This document shows positions 1 through 13,400 of a DNA stretch of 64,000 nucleotides, in pieces (positions within the stretch are counted from its first letter, which is position 1; each line of letters begins with the position of its first letter). The DNA comes from Anaeramoeba flamelloides (taxonomy: Eukaryota; Metamonada; Anaeramoebidae), in the NCBI GenBank assembly GCA_027625915.1, contig JANTQA010000047.1:18848001-18912000 (forward strand), in the 5' to 3' direction. The translations under genes were made by a program, and so were the position numbers. Under the pieces are notes generated by a model that saw nothing but the letters and a program-made list of their open reading frames with translations, did no database searches and was not told the origin of the DNA.

Positions 1-403
1 GTGTTTATAGATTTGAAATGGAGATTATGAAATATTGAAATCAACTTTTGGTAGTCTCTGAAAGGATCATGGTGGTTATAATTATAAAAATTTTCATATT
101 CAATTAAAAGAAATACTCTGTTGTGTAAATTTCACCGAGAATATAGATCTCTTTCAAGAGTGTTTTTAGCCACAGCCTTTCTGTTTTCATCTTGAAAAAC
201 ATATACCTTAAATAATTGGATTTTCAAAATGCATCCCAAAAAATTATGCTTTCTATTTTGATGTTGAAAAACACACCAAATTATTGTTCAATTAACTTTT
301 CCAATTTGAAAACAGAACTGAAAAAACAAATTGATTTGACAAGAATCAATTTTGGAATTATTAATTTCTTCCTTTCATTTTTTAATAAATCTAAAAACTA
401 ACA
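1..403. other. Upstream region of RPL31, no gene seen
   Basis: AT-rich sequence with short open frames only. The 61-codon frame at 216-401 has no recognisable composition or motif and runs directly into the RPL31 leader, so it is not called. The window edge may cut an upstream gene, but nothing supports one. Confidence 0.5.
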
Positions 404-1152
404 ATGTCACAAAAATCAAAAAATTGGAAAGATAAAAAACCAAAAGCCGAAATTGTTACAAGAGAATATACTATTCACTTACACAAATTATTACATAAAG
501 TGTAAGAATCCCCTTTTTTACCTTTTTTTTTCTGTTCTTTAATCACAAAAATAGTAAACAAATTTTTTTTTTTGTTTTCTTTGTATTTTTTTTTTGAAAA
601 AATGTTTCAGTTCATATAAACGAAGAGCACCAAAATCTATTAAAGTCATCAAACAATTCACAAACAGAGAAATGGGAACAAAAGATGTTAGAGTAGATCC
701 AGAAGTTAATAAAGTAACTTTCTTACTCTTTACTTGATTCTTTCTACTTTATTTTTTTTTTTTTACTTTTTTCTTTTTTCTGTTTTCTTTGGATGGGATT
801 TTTGCTTTTGCTTTTTACTTTTTTTTTTTTTATTGCTTTTTTTTTTTTTTTGTTTTTTTAATATTTTGTTTCTTCTTGAGAGTCTCTGTCTTTTTTTTGT
901 TTTCAAAATCCCGAATTATTACAAAAACACTTATTCACAAATACCCCTAAAAAATCATCAATAACCTTTTTCTAATACTTTTCCCAATAGTTCATCTGGT
1001 CAAAGGGTATCAAAAATGTACCATTTAGAATTAGAGTAAGATTAGAAAGACAAATCAACGAAGACGAAGATGCCAAAGAAAGGTTATACACACGTGTAAC
1101 TTATGTGCCAACCAAGAGCTTCAAAGGACTTACAACAAAAGTCATCAATTAA
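404..1152 (+). CDS. RPL31: 60S ribosomal protein L31 (eL31), 3 exons
   Basis: Structural protein of the large cytosolic ribosomal subunit near the exit tunnel. The coding exons are 404-501, 611-713 and 991-1152 and encode 120 residues, close to the usual 120-125. The introns are 502-610 (gtaaga...cag, phase 2) and 714-990 (gtaact...tag, phase 0). The spliced product starts [14 protein letters not shown] and contains the family blocks [57 protein letters not shown] and [11 protein letters not shown], which match eukaryotic L31 throughout. The start is the only ATG giving the conserved N-terminus and follows an A-rich leader (aacaATG). The second intron contains long T tracts that create spurious Phe-rich frames. 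The family assignment is firm; splice sites were inferred by homology and phase. Confidence 0.97.
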
Positions 1153-4100
1153 ATTGAGTTGATAATCTTTTAGATTAAAACAAGAATAATTATAAATAGT
1201 AAATTAAATAAACCCAAATTAAAAATCAGAAAGGTTTGACTATGATTTAAACTTTTTTGAACAACACCCACAAAATAAAATTGATCTCTCGATTCAAATA
1301 CATTTTTTTTTTTTTCTTTCCTTATCTTTTCTTATCTTTTCTTTTCTTTTCTTTTCTTTTCTTTGTTTTTCATCACCATCCATCCAAAGTGATCATATCT
1401 TTTCTGATGGTTAAACACCCAAACTCTAAAAAATCAAAGAACAATTTGCTATTAAATTGTGTCATTAATTTCCTCTTCCAAACAACCCATTGCTGTTATT
1501 TGAAATTTAAAAGGGATTTATTCTCATCTTATTTTTGTTTTACAATTCTATGGAAGCTGTCAATTAAGATTTTTAAAGTTCTTACAAAATATACTATTGG
1601 TTGAAAAATAAATGGAACAAAATTTTCATTAATCTTTCCAAAAAAGGGTTTGAAAAGTAAACGAATAAATTTCGATTTTTTTATTACTATAAACTTAAAA
1701 TATTTAATTCTTAAAACAAATTTCGATTGTTGATTTCGTTTTCAAGTTGTAGTCTTTTGGTGATTATTTTGATTTTTTATTTGTGTTTCCTTTTGGAAAG
1801 TTGAATGAAATATTTGATCTTTTTATTTTAAAATTAACAGTACTTCAATATTACAACAATAAAAAAGCACCAAAAAAATAAACAGAGATCTAAAACACAA
1901 ATCACAATCTATTTCTTTGAAAGTTTCTATGTTCAAAAAGTAAAATGAAGTGAAAATTTTGTCCCATTTATAATTCAACTACCAGTATTAATCAGCATTT
2001 TTCCTCAATTAAAGAAAGGTTAAAATAAAAACACTTCTGTTCTAATTTCACAAAATTAGTATGCTAGTTTTAAATATTACACTTTGAAAAGACTTTTTTT
2101 GGATTCGATAGTTTCACAAAACCTAATTATTCCTCAATTCTTCAACAAAATTAAAGCAAAGAAAAGAGAAAAAAATTTCGAATTGTCTGTTGATTATAAT
2201 TAAATTAACTTTCTATTTTCTCTTGCTACTCATTAGTTTATTCTAAGAAATCTCATTACTATTAAATGAAAAATAAAAGTAACAAAATTTGCATTCATCT
2301 TTTCCAAAAAACAGAATCAAAATATCATTGAAAAATTTAAGATCAACTATTAAAACTCTCAATCCTCATAAATGGGAATTTCTTCTTGTAGCCCATTACA
2401 AGTCTTAAAGAGTTAAAATTTGAATCACATTTGTTTCTACAGTTTGTTAAATAATCAGTGTTGACTTCAATAAATTTTGTTTTTCAACTTTTGATTGTTG
2501 TTTTCCAAATTTTATGGTTTTTAATTGTTGTTTCAAAAATTGTTCAATTGTGTTTTAAGTTTTTATTTGTAATCCAAATTAAAAGTTATCAAGAGTGTGT
2601 TTATTTTTAAAAAAGAAGCATAGTTTAACTATATTACTTGACATTCATCAAGATATAATCATAAAATTTTTTAAAAGATCCATCATATATTTTTATTTTT
2701 TCCAATTGACTTAAAAACCCAAAGATCTTTTTGTAACCAAAGAGAATGGATATTTTGAGAAATCGAATTTGCTCTTGTTATTAAAATAAAATTTATTTTG
2801 AAACTGTTTGAGAACGACCTTCTTGTAAAATTATGATGGTTTGAAATTTCTTGATAAACTTTTTTCTTTAAATTCTGGAATTTTGTTTGTTGTAAAATAA
2901 ATGAAACAAATTTTTCATTCAGCTTTCCAAAAAAAGATCATAAATCCAGTAAAATTTCAATTTATAAATTCTCGAAAGTAGCTTAAATTACTAATTTACC
3001 TTTTAGAATTGGTGTCTTTGTTGATTTATTTTAATTCTTTGAATATATTGATTTACCAAAGCTGTATGATAATTTCGATCTTTTTATTTTACAATTAACA
3101 GTATTACTTCATCTATGATTCTTGGTTCGCCCAATAAACAACAAAAAAGAACCAGGAAAAAAAATAAAAGTTCACCAATTACAAGAGATGATTTTTGAGG
3201 CTAATGACTAAAGATAAAAAACGAAAATGAAGTGGTTTTTTTTTCTCATAACAATTTTTCAAAAAAGCTTGAATATTAAAGAAATCATTTTTGCACATTT
3301 AAGTAGATACAAAGCAGTTTTTGAGAAAAATATTCTTCTTTTTTTGTTTGTTTTTTTTCCCCTCAAACTGAAAGATTTTGTGGTTTTGGATTTCGGTTTT
3401 GGCTTTGTTTAAATTTGATTGGGTGAGTTCAAAAATTGCGTGATTGAAGTTAGGTGGTTGTGGAACAATGAATTGGTAAAATATACTCTTGTAAATACTG
3501 TTTAATTTCGAAAACACAGTTTTACTGTATTATATTTTTCAGGAATAAAAGAATAAATTTTAAAAACATCAATAATTAACAAAAACAAAAAAAAACAATA
3601 ATTTTTTACAAAAACAATACCAACCATTATTTACCAAAACAACACAAACAATTTTCAAAAACACAAACGAAAAACCCAACGTGGGTTATTTAGCAAATCA
3701 AATCTATTTTTCGGTCCACTGAATGAAAATTATGTTCGATTTTTTTTAGATTAACAACACCACTCAAGTTTTCGATTGGGTTAAAGCCAAAAATATAACA
3801 GGAGCTTCAAAAATAAACAAAAGTAACAACAATTGGAAAATTATTTTGACTTTATCATGACTCAAAACAACAATTCAAAAAATAAAAATACGAGATACCA
3901 ACAACCAGCTTTCTTTCCTTTTGTTGAAATTTAATACAACGCGAAAATCAGGAAAATTACTTTAATAAAATTCTGTTTCGAAATGAACAATCTTTCAAAA
4001 TAAAAGTTTGTTACAATTAATTTTTAAGTGAATTATTTGTTTTCTTTAAATTTCATAATTTATTTTTTCCTTCTGATTGAAAACAATCTTTTCTTTTTAA

Positions 4101-4422
4101 AAATGTTTCAATTTTCACAAAAATTGTGAATAAAATTTTGAGACACTTTATTTTCAAAAAGAAAAGTCCAAAGTTTTAAACAATACAAATTAGGATTTTT
4201 TTTTTCTTTGTCTGCCTATTTTCTTTTGAACAAAAAGTAATTTTGAATTAATTTTCACTAAGGATTTAGCGAATTTTTTTTTTTTATTGTCAGACAAAAT
4301 GAATTTCAAACCAATTCTAAACAAATATTAACTTCAGTTTGTTTCATTCGAGTTGTTATCGAACTAAATGAAATTTATATTACAAAAGCTCATTTTTTTT
4401 TGTTTTAATTCCTTATCAAAAT
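1153..4422. other. RPL31-RALGAPA intergenic gap with diverged repeats
   Basis: No gene is seen. A TTTTC-type pyrimidine tract lies at about 1310-1365. Three diverged copies of one AT-rich repeat are recognisable near 1606-1860, 2270-2350 and 2894-3200. They share a block like aaatggaacaaaattttcat followed, after about 200 bases, by atctttttattttaaaattaacagta. A further copy sits at 32460-33000. The short frames here are low-complexity. Confidence 0.6.
1606..3200 (+). repeat. Dispersed repeat family R1 (three copies)
   Basis: Copies at about 1606-1860, 2270-2350 (partial) and 2894-3200 share ordered blocks: a tttccaaaaaa segment after caaatttttcattc, then atctttttattttacaattaacagta near the end. 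The third copy continues into acaagagatgattt, which is also present at 32550 beside the fourth copy (32460-33000). The divergence is considerable, so this is an old or fast-decaying family. No coding capacity or terminal inverted repeat was recognised. Confidence 0.6.
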
Positions 4423-7400
4423 ATGTCCACAAAAAAACTAAACAAACACCTCAATTTATACAATGATAAAGGAAGGCCACCAATAAAAAGAATAAAATCA
4501 CTTTCGGAATATTTAGGTAAGATCCTTGCATTTGCAATTTTCTCTTTTTGGAATTCAAAATGTGTTGATTAAAAAGAAAAAAAAAAATTTTTTTTTATTG
4601 TCAATTATTTTTTTTGTCTCTTTATTATGTAACAAACCTCTGTTATAGCCTTAAAAAACGAAGACGAACAAATTAATTTTTATGTTGCAAAACATAAAGA
4701 AATACTACCCTTGCTTGTGGCGACATTTCGCGGTGAAGTGTCTGGAAGAAAAAAGAGTCTGAATTTTTTTTCTTTTTTTTTTTTTTTTTTTTTTTTTGAA
4801 TTTTTTTGAAATCACAACCCCACCTTCAATCTAATTTGAAAGAAAATTCACATTTAAGAATTCTGTGTGCACCAACAAAATGCCTTACCTCTCATTCACA
4901 GGACATGAAAACATACCAAAGAATTCAAAAATCTTTTTGAATATTTTTTCTTTTTTTTCCAGAATTTTTAAAAAAAAAAAAGGAAATTCTTTTTACGATC
5001 TTTTTTGCCTTTAACTTTTGGATAAGAGAAGTTTACAAACAGTTAATTTAAAAAGATTCTTTCTTTAATTTCGTTTTTTGTTTCAATAATTTCAATTTCT
5101 TGTTCTTCTATTTTTTCTTTTTTATTTTTTTTTGGGTTAACTTTCTTTAACTTTAGTGTTTCAAATTACTGACAAATTCCTTTTTTTGAAAGACCGTCTC
5201 ACTCAAAAAATTCTTTTTCTTTTAGTTTTGGATCTTTTTTTTTTTTTACTTTTTGGGTATTTTTCATTTGATTAAAGCTAATACAATGAGATCCTGAGAA
5301 AAATTTATTTTTATTTTTGATTTCAAAATTCAACAAAAATAATTTTTAATACATTTTCAAAGCTACCAAAAGGTACACCTTAATGTAGTATTTCAATGAA
5401 CACTTAATAGTGAGTAAAAAATTTAGAAGGGAATAAATACAAAAGCAAAAACGAATTTTTAATTCTTGACTCTTAAATCAGAAATAATTAAGTGGATAAA
5501 CAAAATATTTTTTCAATTTTTCAAAAAAAAAAAAATTAATTACTTAAACTGGAAACATTACTTTTGTCTTTAATTTGAAAAAGTGAAAACAATTTTCAAT
5601 CAAAATTATGGCCAAAGTTTAAAGATTCCAGTAATATTTGTTTCTTTATTAAATTCTGATTCAACAAAATATTACTAATTGTGATTGTAAAAATGGGTAT
5701 TATTTTTACCTTAAAAGACTGTTTTTGAATTAATGTCTCATATTTTTAAAAAAAATTAACACCATACCTAAGAGAAATTTATAATCACTTTGAAAAAACA
5801 ACGGAAACAAAAACAAATTGGTGTTACTCCGAAATCTAGTTTTTCATTTTCAAATTCCAATTATTAAAAAATTATTTTCTAGATCACAATTTTTTTTCAT
5901 AACAAAGACTTTGTGTGTATTAGCATACAGAGACTAATGCGCTTTTGGAAAAGATTTTGTTTTAATTCAAATAGACTCCTTAATTTCGATTTAAATACAC
6001 TTTAAATCAATTATTGAATCACTGTTTGAGTTTAATAATTCTTTGGAATCTTTTATTGAAAGTTGAAAAAAAAAAGAAATATTTTCTACATTTAGTTTTT
6101 TTTTTTAGTTTCGAATGTCAAAATAATTAAAAGATCAATCAAAGTACAAAGAGGATGAGTAATACGTTGTCTACCATAAGGATTGGATCAAAGAAAAAAA
6201 AAATTTAAAAAAACACAACTCCTTTTTTTTTTGTAACGAGTCAAAATACACACTACCACAAAACAAAAATAATTTAAAAACCAAAAAGGGAAATTGAAGT
6301 AAGCGTTTTTTGAATTGATGAAATGAACTTTTTCTTTTTTTTTTTATCTTCTTTGAAGAAACAAAAGTGAAAATATAACCCTTACCAAAAATCAAATCTA
6401 TTAACAGTCTACTATTAAAGAAGAACATTGTAATTCTTTAAACCCACTTGGAAACAAATAATCACAAAAAGTAAAACTTATTAATGAAAATGAGAACAAA
6501 AGCTTATTGCCTGTTAAAGATTTTATTTTTTAAAGACAATTCCCTTCAAAAAAAAAGAAATTAAATACTGTTTCCCAGTCACCACTCTAAACTAAATATC
6601 CTTTTTGTCCAGTTGAGAATTAGAAAATTTTAAGGATTATCAAAAATAAATCCATCACGTGTGTCTTACGAATTAAAACATCAGTGGATTAGACTGTTTA
6701 TCGCTTTAGATTCAGAAGAACTCTAAAATTTCGAAATTTAAGGAAAAGCTATTTTTTTGCAAGATGAGTTATTTAATTCGAAGATCGTAATAAAAAGTCA
6801 AACCTAACCATGTTTCTTCTAACTCGATTTTTTAGAGTTCTTCTGGATCTAAAGCGATAAACAGTCTAATCCACTGATGTTTTAATTCGTAAGACACACG
6901 TGATGGCTTTATTTTTGATAGTCCTTAAGATAGTTTTAAAAAATTATGATTTTAAAAAAACACTACCTTCTTACATTTATTGAAATAAAAGTATTTCAAT
7001 ACATTACATTTTTCAATCCAAATCCATTTTTTGATAAATCTCTTCTGATCAAAAAATAGATAACTTATACTTGACAAACCCAATTGGAATTCAATTTTTC
7101 ATTTTGTAATCTTAATTCAATTTCAAATTAATAAACTGAACTTTTTTTTTAAAGAAGGGAACATTAACATTTTTTATGAATTATTTTCATTTCCAGACAA
7201 CAATTTCAAGTTTAACAAGATATATAAGCATGTAATATCTTCAGTAACAATATTAGAATTTTCTCTCTATTGTTTTCAGAATAATTAAATAATAGAAATA
7301 TAAAACAAAATTAAAAAAAATTACTTTTCCCTTAAAAAAAAATACAAATAAAAATGTATTTGTTTATAAAAAGTATATAAATTTTCACAATCCAAACTTT

Positions 7401-10400
7401 GAGAAAAGATATGATCTCTGAACAACTCTGTAGACCAGTTATTTCTTTTCTTATAATTTCAATTAAAATCATTCGTTAATTATGAAAATCAACATTTTTC
7501 TCATTTGTTACCACTGATTGATCATCAAAGTGCAAAATGTTTTTTTATTTATCTTTTTGTTCTCACATGAGGATTAGATCAGATTGTTTAGTAGAACGGA
7601 AATGAAAATTATTTTTCTTTCTTATTGGGGAAATAGTTACAAGTCTATTTGATTTGTTATCAATTTTTAGAATATATTTATTACTTAAATTTCAATCTTT
7701 ATTAGCCGCTTTCTTATTCTTCAATAAAATTTAGAGATTTTTAGAGTTTTTTGGAATGTTTTTTGTTTTCGTTACCATTTTCAACCTAATAAATAGAAAA
7801 ATGTTTATCCAACCTTTTTAATGTTTATTTTTATTTATTGGACAAACTTTTGATAATTACATACTTTCTTTGCAAAATAAAAAAATACAATTTGGAAATT
7901 AATTTTTTGCTTTTTTTTTGAACTCCTTTTGGTTTTTAATTTTAAAAAATAAAACTTTGAAATTAAAAAAAAAAAAATGCAAAAAAGAAATCTAAAATTC
8001 TCGACAAATCAATAAAAAAACTCTTTAAATTAATTTAAACTCTTGAAAAAATAAATGAAAGAGTGCTTTTTAAAGGTCTGAACTTTTTAAAAAAATTTGC
8101 TTTATGATTTAAAAATTAATCAAAAACTTTTTGGTGAATCATAAGTATTTTTTTTTTATTTTCATTTATTGATCAAAAATCTACATACCTTTTTTTAATA
8201 TTTAAATTCGTAGTAATATTATTTTTGTTGATCGATTTAAATAAAAAAAAAATAAAAAATCTGGAACTTTTTGTGAAAGACATTATTAAATATGATAGTT
8301 TTTTTTTTTTTTTTTCTCTCTCTCCAATAGCCAAAAAATTTTTACCAAGACTATATTTGTCAAATATTTAAACAAATTATATTATAAACAAAATCGAATA
8401 ACTCTTAAAATTAATTGTATTTAATTTTATCCCTTTGTGGTTACAAATCCAAGTAAACTATTTTTTTTATTTCATTTTACCAATGTAAATATTATTTTTC
8501 AAAGGCTTTCTAAAAAGATTGTATTTGCTCAATTACGAATAATTTACACAGTTCTTCCATTTTTATGTGGTTTTAATATATTCGTTAATCATATAATATG
8601 TTTAAATTTTTGAAAAATACTGTCTTGGTAAAAATTTCTTGGCTATTGAAGAAAAAAAAAAAAAAGCTAAAAAGAAAATAAAGGCGAATCTTTATCTTAT
8701 ATATTATTTTAATCAAAAGATTATCTTTTGCAATATTTTTATTTCCTTTTCTCATAATGTATAAAATCCAGTGTATTAAGAAAATAATTAACAAAATTTT
8801 GGTTGAAAACAATAGAAGAAATTTTAGAAATGCACAAAAACAGAGACGGAAATAGTAAACACATGAATTCAGCATCTGTATTTTCTAATTATTAATTTCT
8901 TTCATTAAAATGAAGACGAAGAATAATTTAAAGAAATAAAATCTTCAATTTTTTCCTAAATTATTCTAAAAATGATTATCAATTTTTTTACACAATTATA
9001 AAAATTACCATATTCATTTTAAAACAAGATTATCACGAGAACCGAAAATGTAAATCTTGACTTTTAACCAAGAATGAAATGGATTTCAAGCATAGGTTAT
9101 ACAAACTAAAGATAATTAGTCCATTATTTTCTAAATTTTTTTTCAAAAATATGGAAATTATGATCGATCATCAATTCATTAAATTTTTAATATTTTATTT
9201 TTACCTTTCTGTAATAATTCCATTTTACAAGGCACTATTAATCTTTTAGTTTTAAAAATAATTTCTTAATTTTCAAAATTTTTTTACAAAAGAACAGACT
9301 AAATGATCCAAAATAAAAAAATAATTATTATTAATTTAATACCAGGACAGGTTAATTAAATAAAATTTTCTCTTTTTTTTTTTTTACTCTAACTACTTTA
9401 TAAAATTTAGATTATTTTTATACAAAATTTAAAATTTGATTTAGTAATAAACTAATGATAAAATCAAAAAAGAATTTTTATTTATTTATTTTTTTTTTTT
9501 TCCTACTGAAGAGAGTTTAACAACAAAAACACCTCCCATTTGCTGAAAAAAAAAAAAAAAAATTTTTTTATTTTTAGTAATATCGATGATATTAACAATT
9601 TTTTTTAATACAAAACAAAAATTTATTGGAAATATAAAGACAATCGAGACGATATTTTCAATTTTTTTTATTGATAATTTTGATTATTTTTATAATATTC
9701 TTATTATTTAACATAATTCTCTTTATTTAATTTTCTTGATTTTTTATTATTTTTTTCAATATTTAATTTCATGTTTTTTATAATTATTTATTATTTAAAT
9801 AGAAACCAAATTACCATCCTCAGGCGAATATAATACTATTTTTTCAATTTTAAATAAACTAATTCTTTATGCTTCCGAAGCTATTAGAAATACTTGGGGA
9901 ATAGACGAATTATGTAACCTTTTTTTTTTTTTTTTTTTTTTATTGTGTGTATGTCAAATGACTTTATTTATATTTATTTTATTTATTCTTTGAAAAAAAC
10001 TTAAAGATCTTCTTAAAGTATATATAAAAAAAATTTATGAGCACAAAAATCTTTTTTCAAAATCTTTTCTAACTTAAAGTAAATCTAACTACACCATTTT
10101 CCAGTTAATTATACACCACATCTATATCCACCCAAATTTACTTTATTAACTATAAATTAATACCAGAATATAATAACAACCAACAGATTTGTTGAAAGAA
10201 AAATTTATCAAAAATGAAAAGTTTATTATTAACTTTTTATCTTTTTTTTTCAAAGATATCCATTCAAAAGAGTATTTAAACACATTTAACGTTTTTTTAT
10301 TCTTTTTTCAAGTTTTTTAACATCAAAATAATGGTAATAAAAATCTGAACAACAAAATTCTAAGTTGGTAAATTAAAAAGAAAAGTGTAAAATTATTACC

Positions 10401-13400
10401 TTAATTTAAACTCCTCTTTTAATTTCTCAAAATAGTAAATTACACTTTCAAATAAAACTAAAAATGTTTTTCCCTTCTTCAAATAAAAGGAATAAATAAA
10501 AAATTTAAAATTTTTATTTGATAAAAAAAATGTTAAAAAAAATAGAATAGCAAAACAAAAGAAAATTGTTTTTTTGACATGTTCATATATTCTTTAAAAA
10601 GTTTAAGAAGTTCTTTAAAAATCTGTATTTTTTTTTAATTTTCGATATTTATAATATTTTAAACAATAAAGACCAATTATTAAAATCTACAACAAGTTTA
10701 GAAAACAAACCTGCCATTAGAGAAAAAGGATTAAACACTTTAATTCTTTTTATTGATGTACTTGCTGAAAAAACAACAAAGGAGATTTATGAATTATTAA
10801 AAAGCACCATTAATTTTAATCCATTTCTTGTTGATTATCAAAAGAATATTGTTTTATTATCACAGCCAAATAAAAGTAAACAATTTTTTTTTTTTTTTTT
10901 CTTCTATATTTATCAAAAAAAAAAAAAAAAATCAAAAAATTGAAATATAAAAATATTATCTGAATTTTTTTAATTTTTATTTTTTTGAAATTAATATAGC
11001 TAGTGTTTTAGGATCTAAAGAAAATACCAAAGATACAAAAGAAGAAAAATTGAAACTATTTGGAAATTTATTAGATTATATTTCTAATAAAACACTGAAA
11101 CCACATTTTTGGATTAATACACTTGAAAATTGCTTTTTCGTTACACTTTACCCTAGTGTTGCTAAAAAACTCAATTTAATCGAAACTTCGACTGGTAATT
11201 ACATTAGATTTTTCTTTTTCTGATTATTTTTTTATATAATATTTTTTTTTTAAAATTTGAATTATTATCAAAATATTGACTTTTTAAAAAATGAAAAAGT
11301 ATAGTAATTAAAAAGAGATAAAAAAGATCAAAAAGAATAAAAAAAAAAAATTCAAAAAAAAATTTTACTATATTTTCTTTTCTTTGTTCAAAGCAGATAT
11401 TTAAAAGTTAATTCGATTTCTTCAACTTTTGTGAAAAAAATGTCGCGAACTATTATTGGTAATATTGTTAAATCCAAATTATCAGAAGACAAATTTTATC
11501 TTGGATTAAAAAAATAAAAGTCCAAGTTAAATTACTGAAAATTATATCATTTACTTATTATTATTTCAAGAAATTAGTGTTTTTTTTTTTTTTACATTTC
11601 AAAAGATCAAAATACTTTTAATAATAATAATGTATTAATATTATCATTGAAAATAATCGTTAATTGTAAAGAAAAGGAAATATTCAATTCATTTTTTTTT
11701 TTTTTTGAGAAAATTTGTGATAAAAATCTCGATTTAGAGTCAAATTTATTAATTACGTTCTTTATTGATTCGATTTGGAAACAACCACCTAGTTATGTTA
11801 CGAGTTTGGCCTGGAAGAACGAGAAATATGATATTGTTCGAAGTAATATAAGATTATGTTGAGGAGTTTGAAGAACGACAATTAATATAATCTTAGCACA
11901 AGAACAATATCATTATTTTGAGTCTGGAAGGGGATCCAAAACGAGGAATTATAACAAGGTGATTTTTTTTGAACAAATGAAACAATATGAGGTGCTATTT
12001 ATTTTTTCAACTCGGGATTAACTCAGCACAACAAAAAAAAAACAAATAAATTTAACCAAAACAACTTATTTGTTATCTTTTAATGGTACTTTGAAGAACT
12101 TTTTCTTCAAAGGATCTTTTTTTCCCAATGGAACGATTGAAAACAATGAAGTTAAATTTTACATTTTCTACATCAGTGATAAAACTTAGTTTAAATTCAT
12201 ACAGAAACAAACCAGATCGTTCAACTTTTCAATGAGATCTATCTATTCTTTTATTTTCCGATTGCCAGCCAATTCTCGAAGGTGATCAAACTACAAAATC
12301 TGCATTCATACAACTAGTTTTCTTAACAGTGACTGATTTTGAACCTTCCTCTAAAAATTCCTTGACTTGACATATAAAATAAAATGTTTTTTTTTTTTTT
12401 CTTTTTCCTTAAATTTGTAAATGTTTTTTTTTGACTTTGAAAATCTTTTATTAATGGTCTTTTTTCTCCTTTTTTCAAAGAAAAAAGAGACCAAACATTT
12501 TTTTATTTTTTAAAAATGAGATTGATTTCTTTGGAATAAAAACGAAAAACGTTGTTTTATTTTAGACATTGTTTTTAAACAAAACAAGAGAATTCATTCA
12601 ATTTCCAACCTTTACGGGACAATTGATTGACTTTTTTCCATGTCGTCCATTGATCAAATAATTGAGTGACTTGAATCAAATTAATTTTCCAATGCCGTAA
12701 ATCTTTGAGCGCGGCAAACCTTATATATTTATGAGATTAGAAATTCGCAAAATAATTTGGTTAAACTCTTCTAAAAAAACTCTAAATAATATTTTTAAAG
12801 TGGAATTTAATAGCAAAATACTTCTTATTTTACCCAAATAGAATTCAAAAAAAGAAGATAAGAAAATTTTCCGAATTTTCCTAATAACTTTAGGATTTCC
12901 CAAAATCTTTCCACAGTGACTACAATACTATCCTAAACTTTTTTGTGAAAAAATCACTTTCTTATCAGTAGTTGTCTGGAATTATATAGTTAAAATTTTA
13001 CCAAATAAAAGGTTTGAGATAAAAAAAATATATATATAGCTTTATGTATACAACCAAAATAAATATCTTTATCAAAAAAAAAAAAAAAAAACAGAAAAAT
13101 TTCATCAAAAACACATGTTAACAAAAATTAAAATGTTTTTAAAGTAAATTTTAATTCTGTAAAAGGGGAACATAACAAAATTTCTAAATATCAATTATTT
13201 TTTATAATTTACCTTTAAAGAACAAATAAGAAATTAGTAGAATAATACACATTCTCGAGAAGATTTGATATCCGTTTGAAGTAAAATCTAATAAATCTAT
13301 AGATTTTCTTAAAAATTGAAAAACTCAAATTCTTTGTTCCCTATTGTAAAAAAAAAAAATGTTCATTTTGATCTCCTATTGAAGATCCAAAAAAAATTCC

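Noticed and set aside
734-964. Phe-rich frame after RPL31 exon 2
   Set aside because: It lies inside RPL31 intron 2 and consists of T tracts.
3110-3135. ggttcgcccaa as a possible Pol III B-box
   Set aside because: It does not fit the GGTTCGANNCC consensus and lies in an R1 repeat copy.
11459-11519. Continuation of RALGAPA exon 6 into SKLSEDKFYLGLKK and a stop
   Set aside because: Reading on would end the protein before the catalytic domain. A gtaata donor at 11459 restores phase with exon 7, and the sequence up to there fits the family.
12721-12903. 60-codon minus frame followed by KIYGIGK, resembling ribosomal protein S13
   Set aside because: The resemblance covers only a few residues and is interrupted; no organellar or ribosomal identity can be supported.
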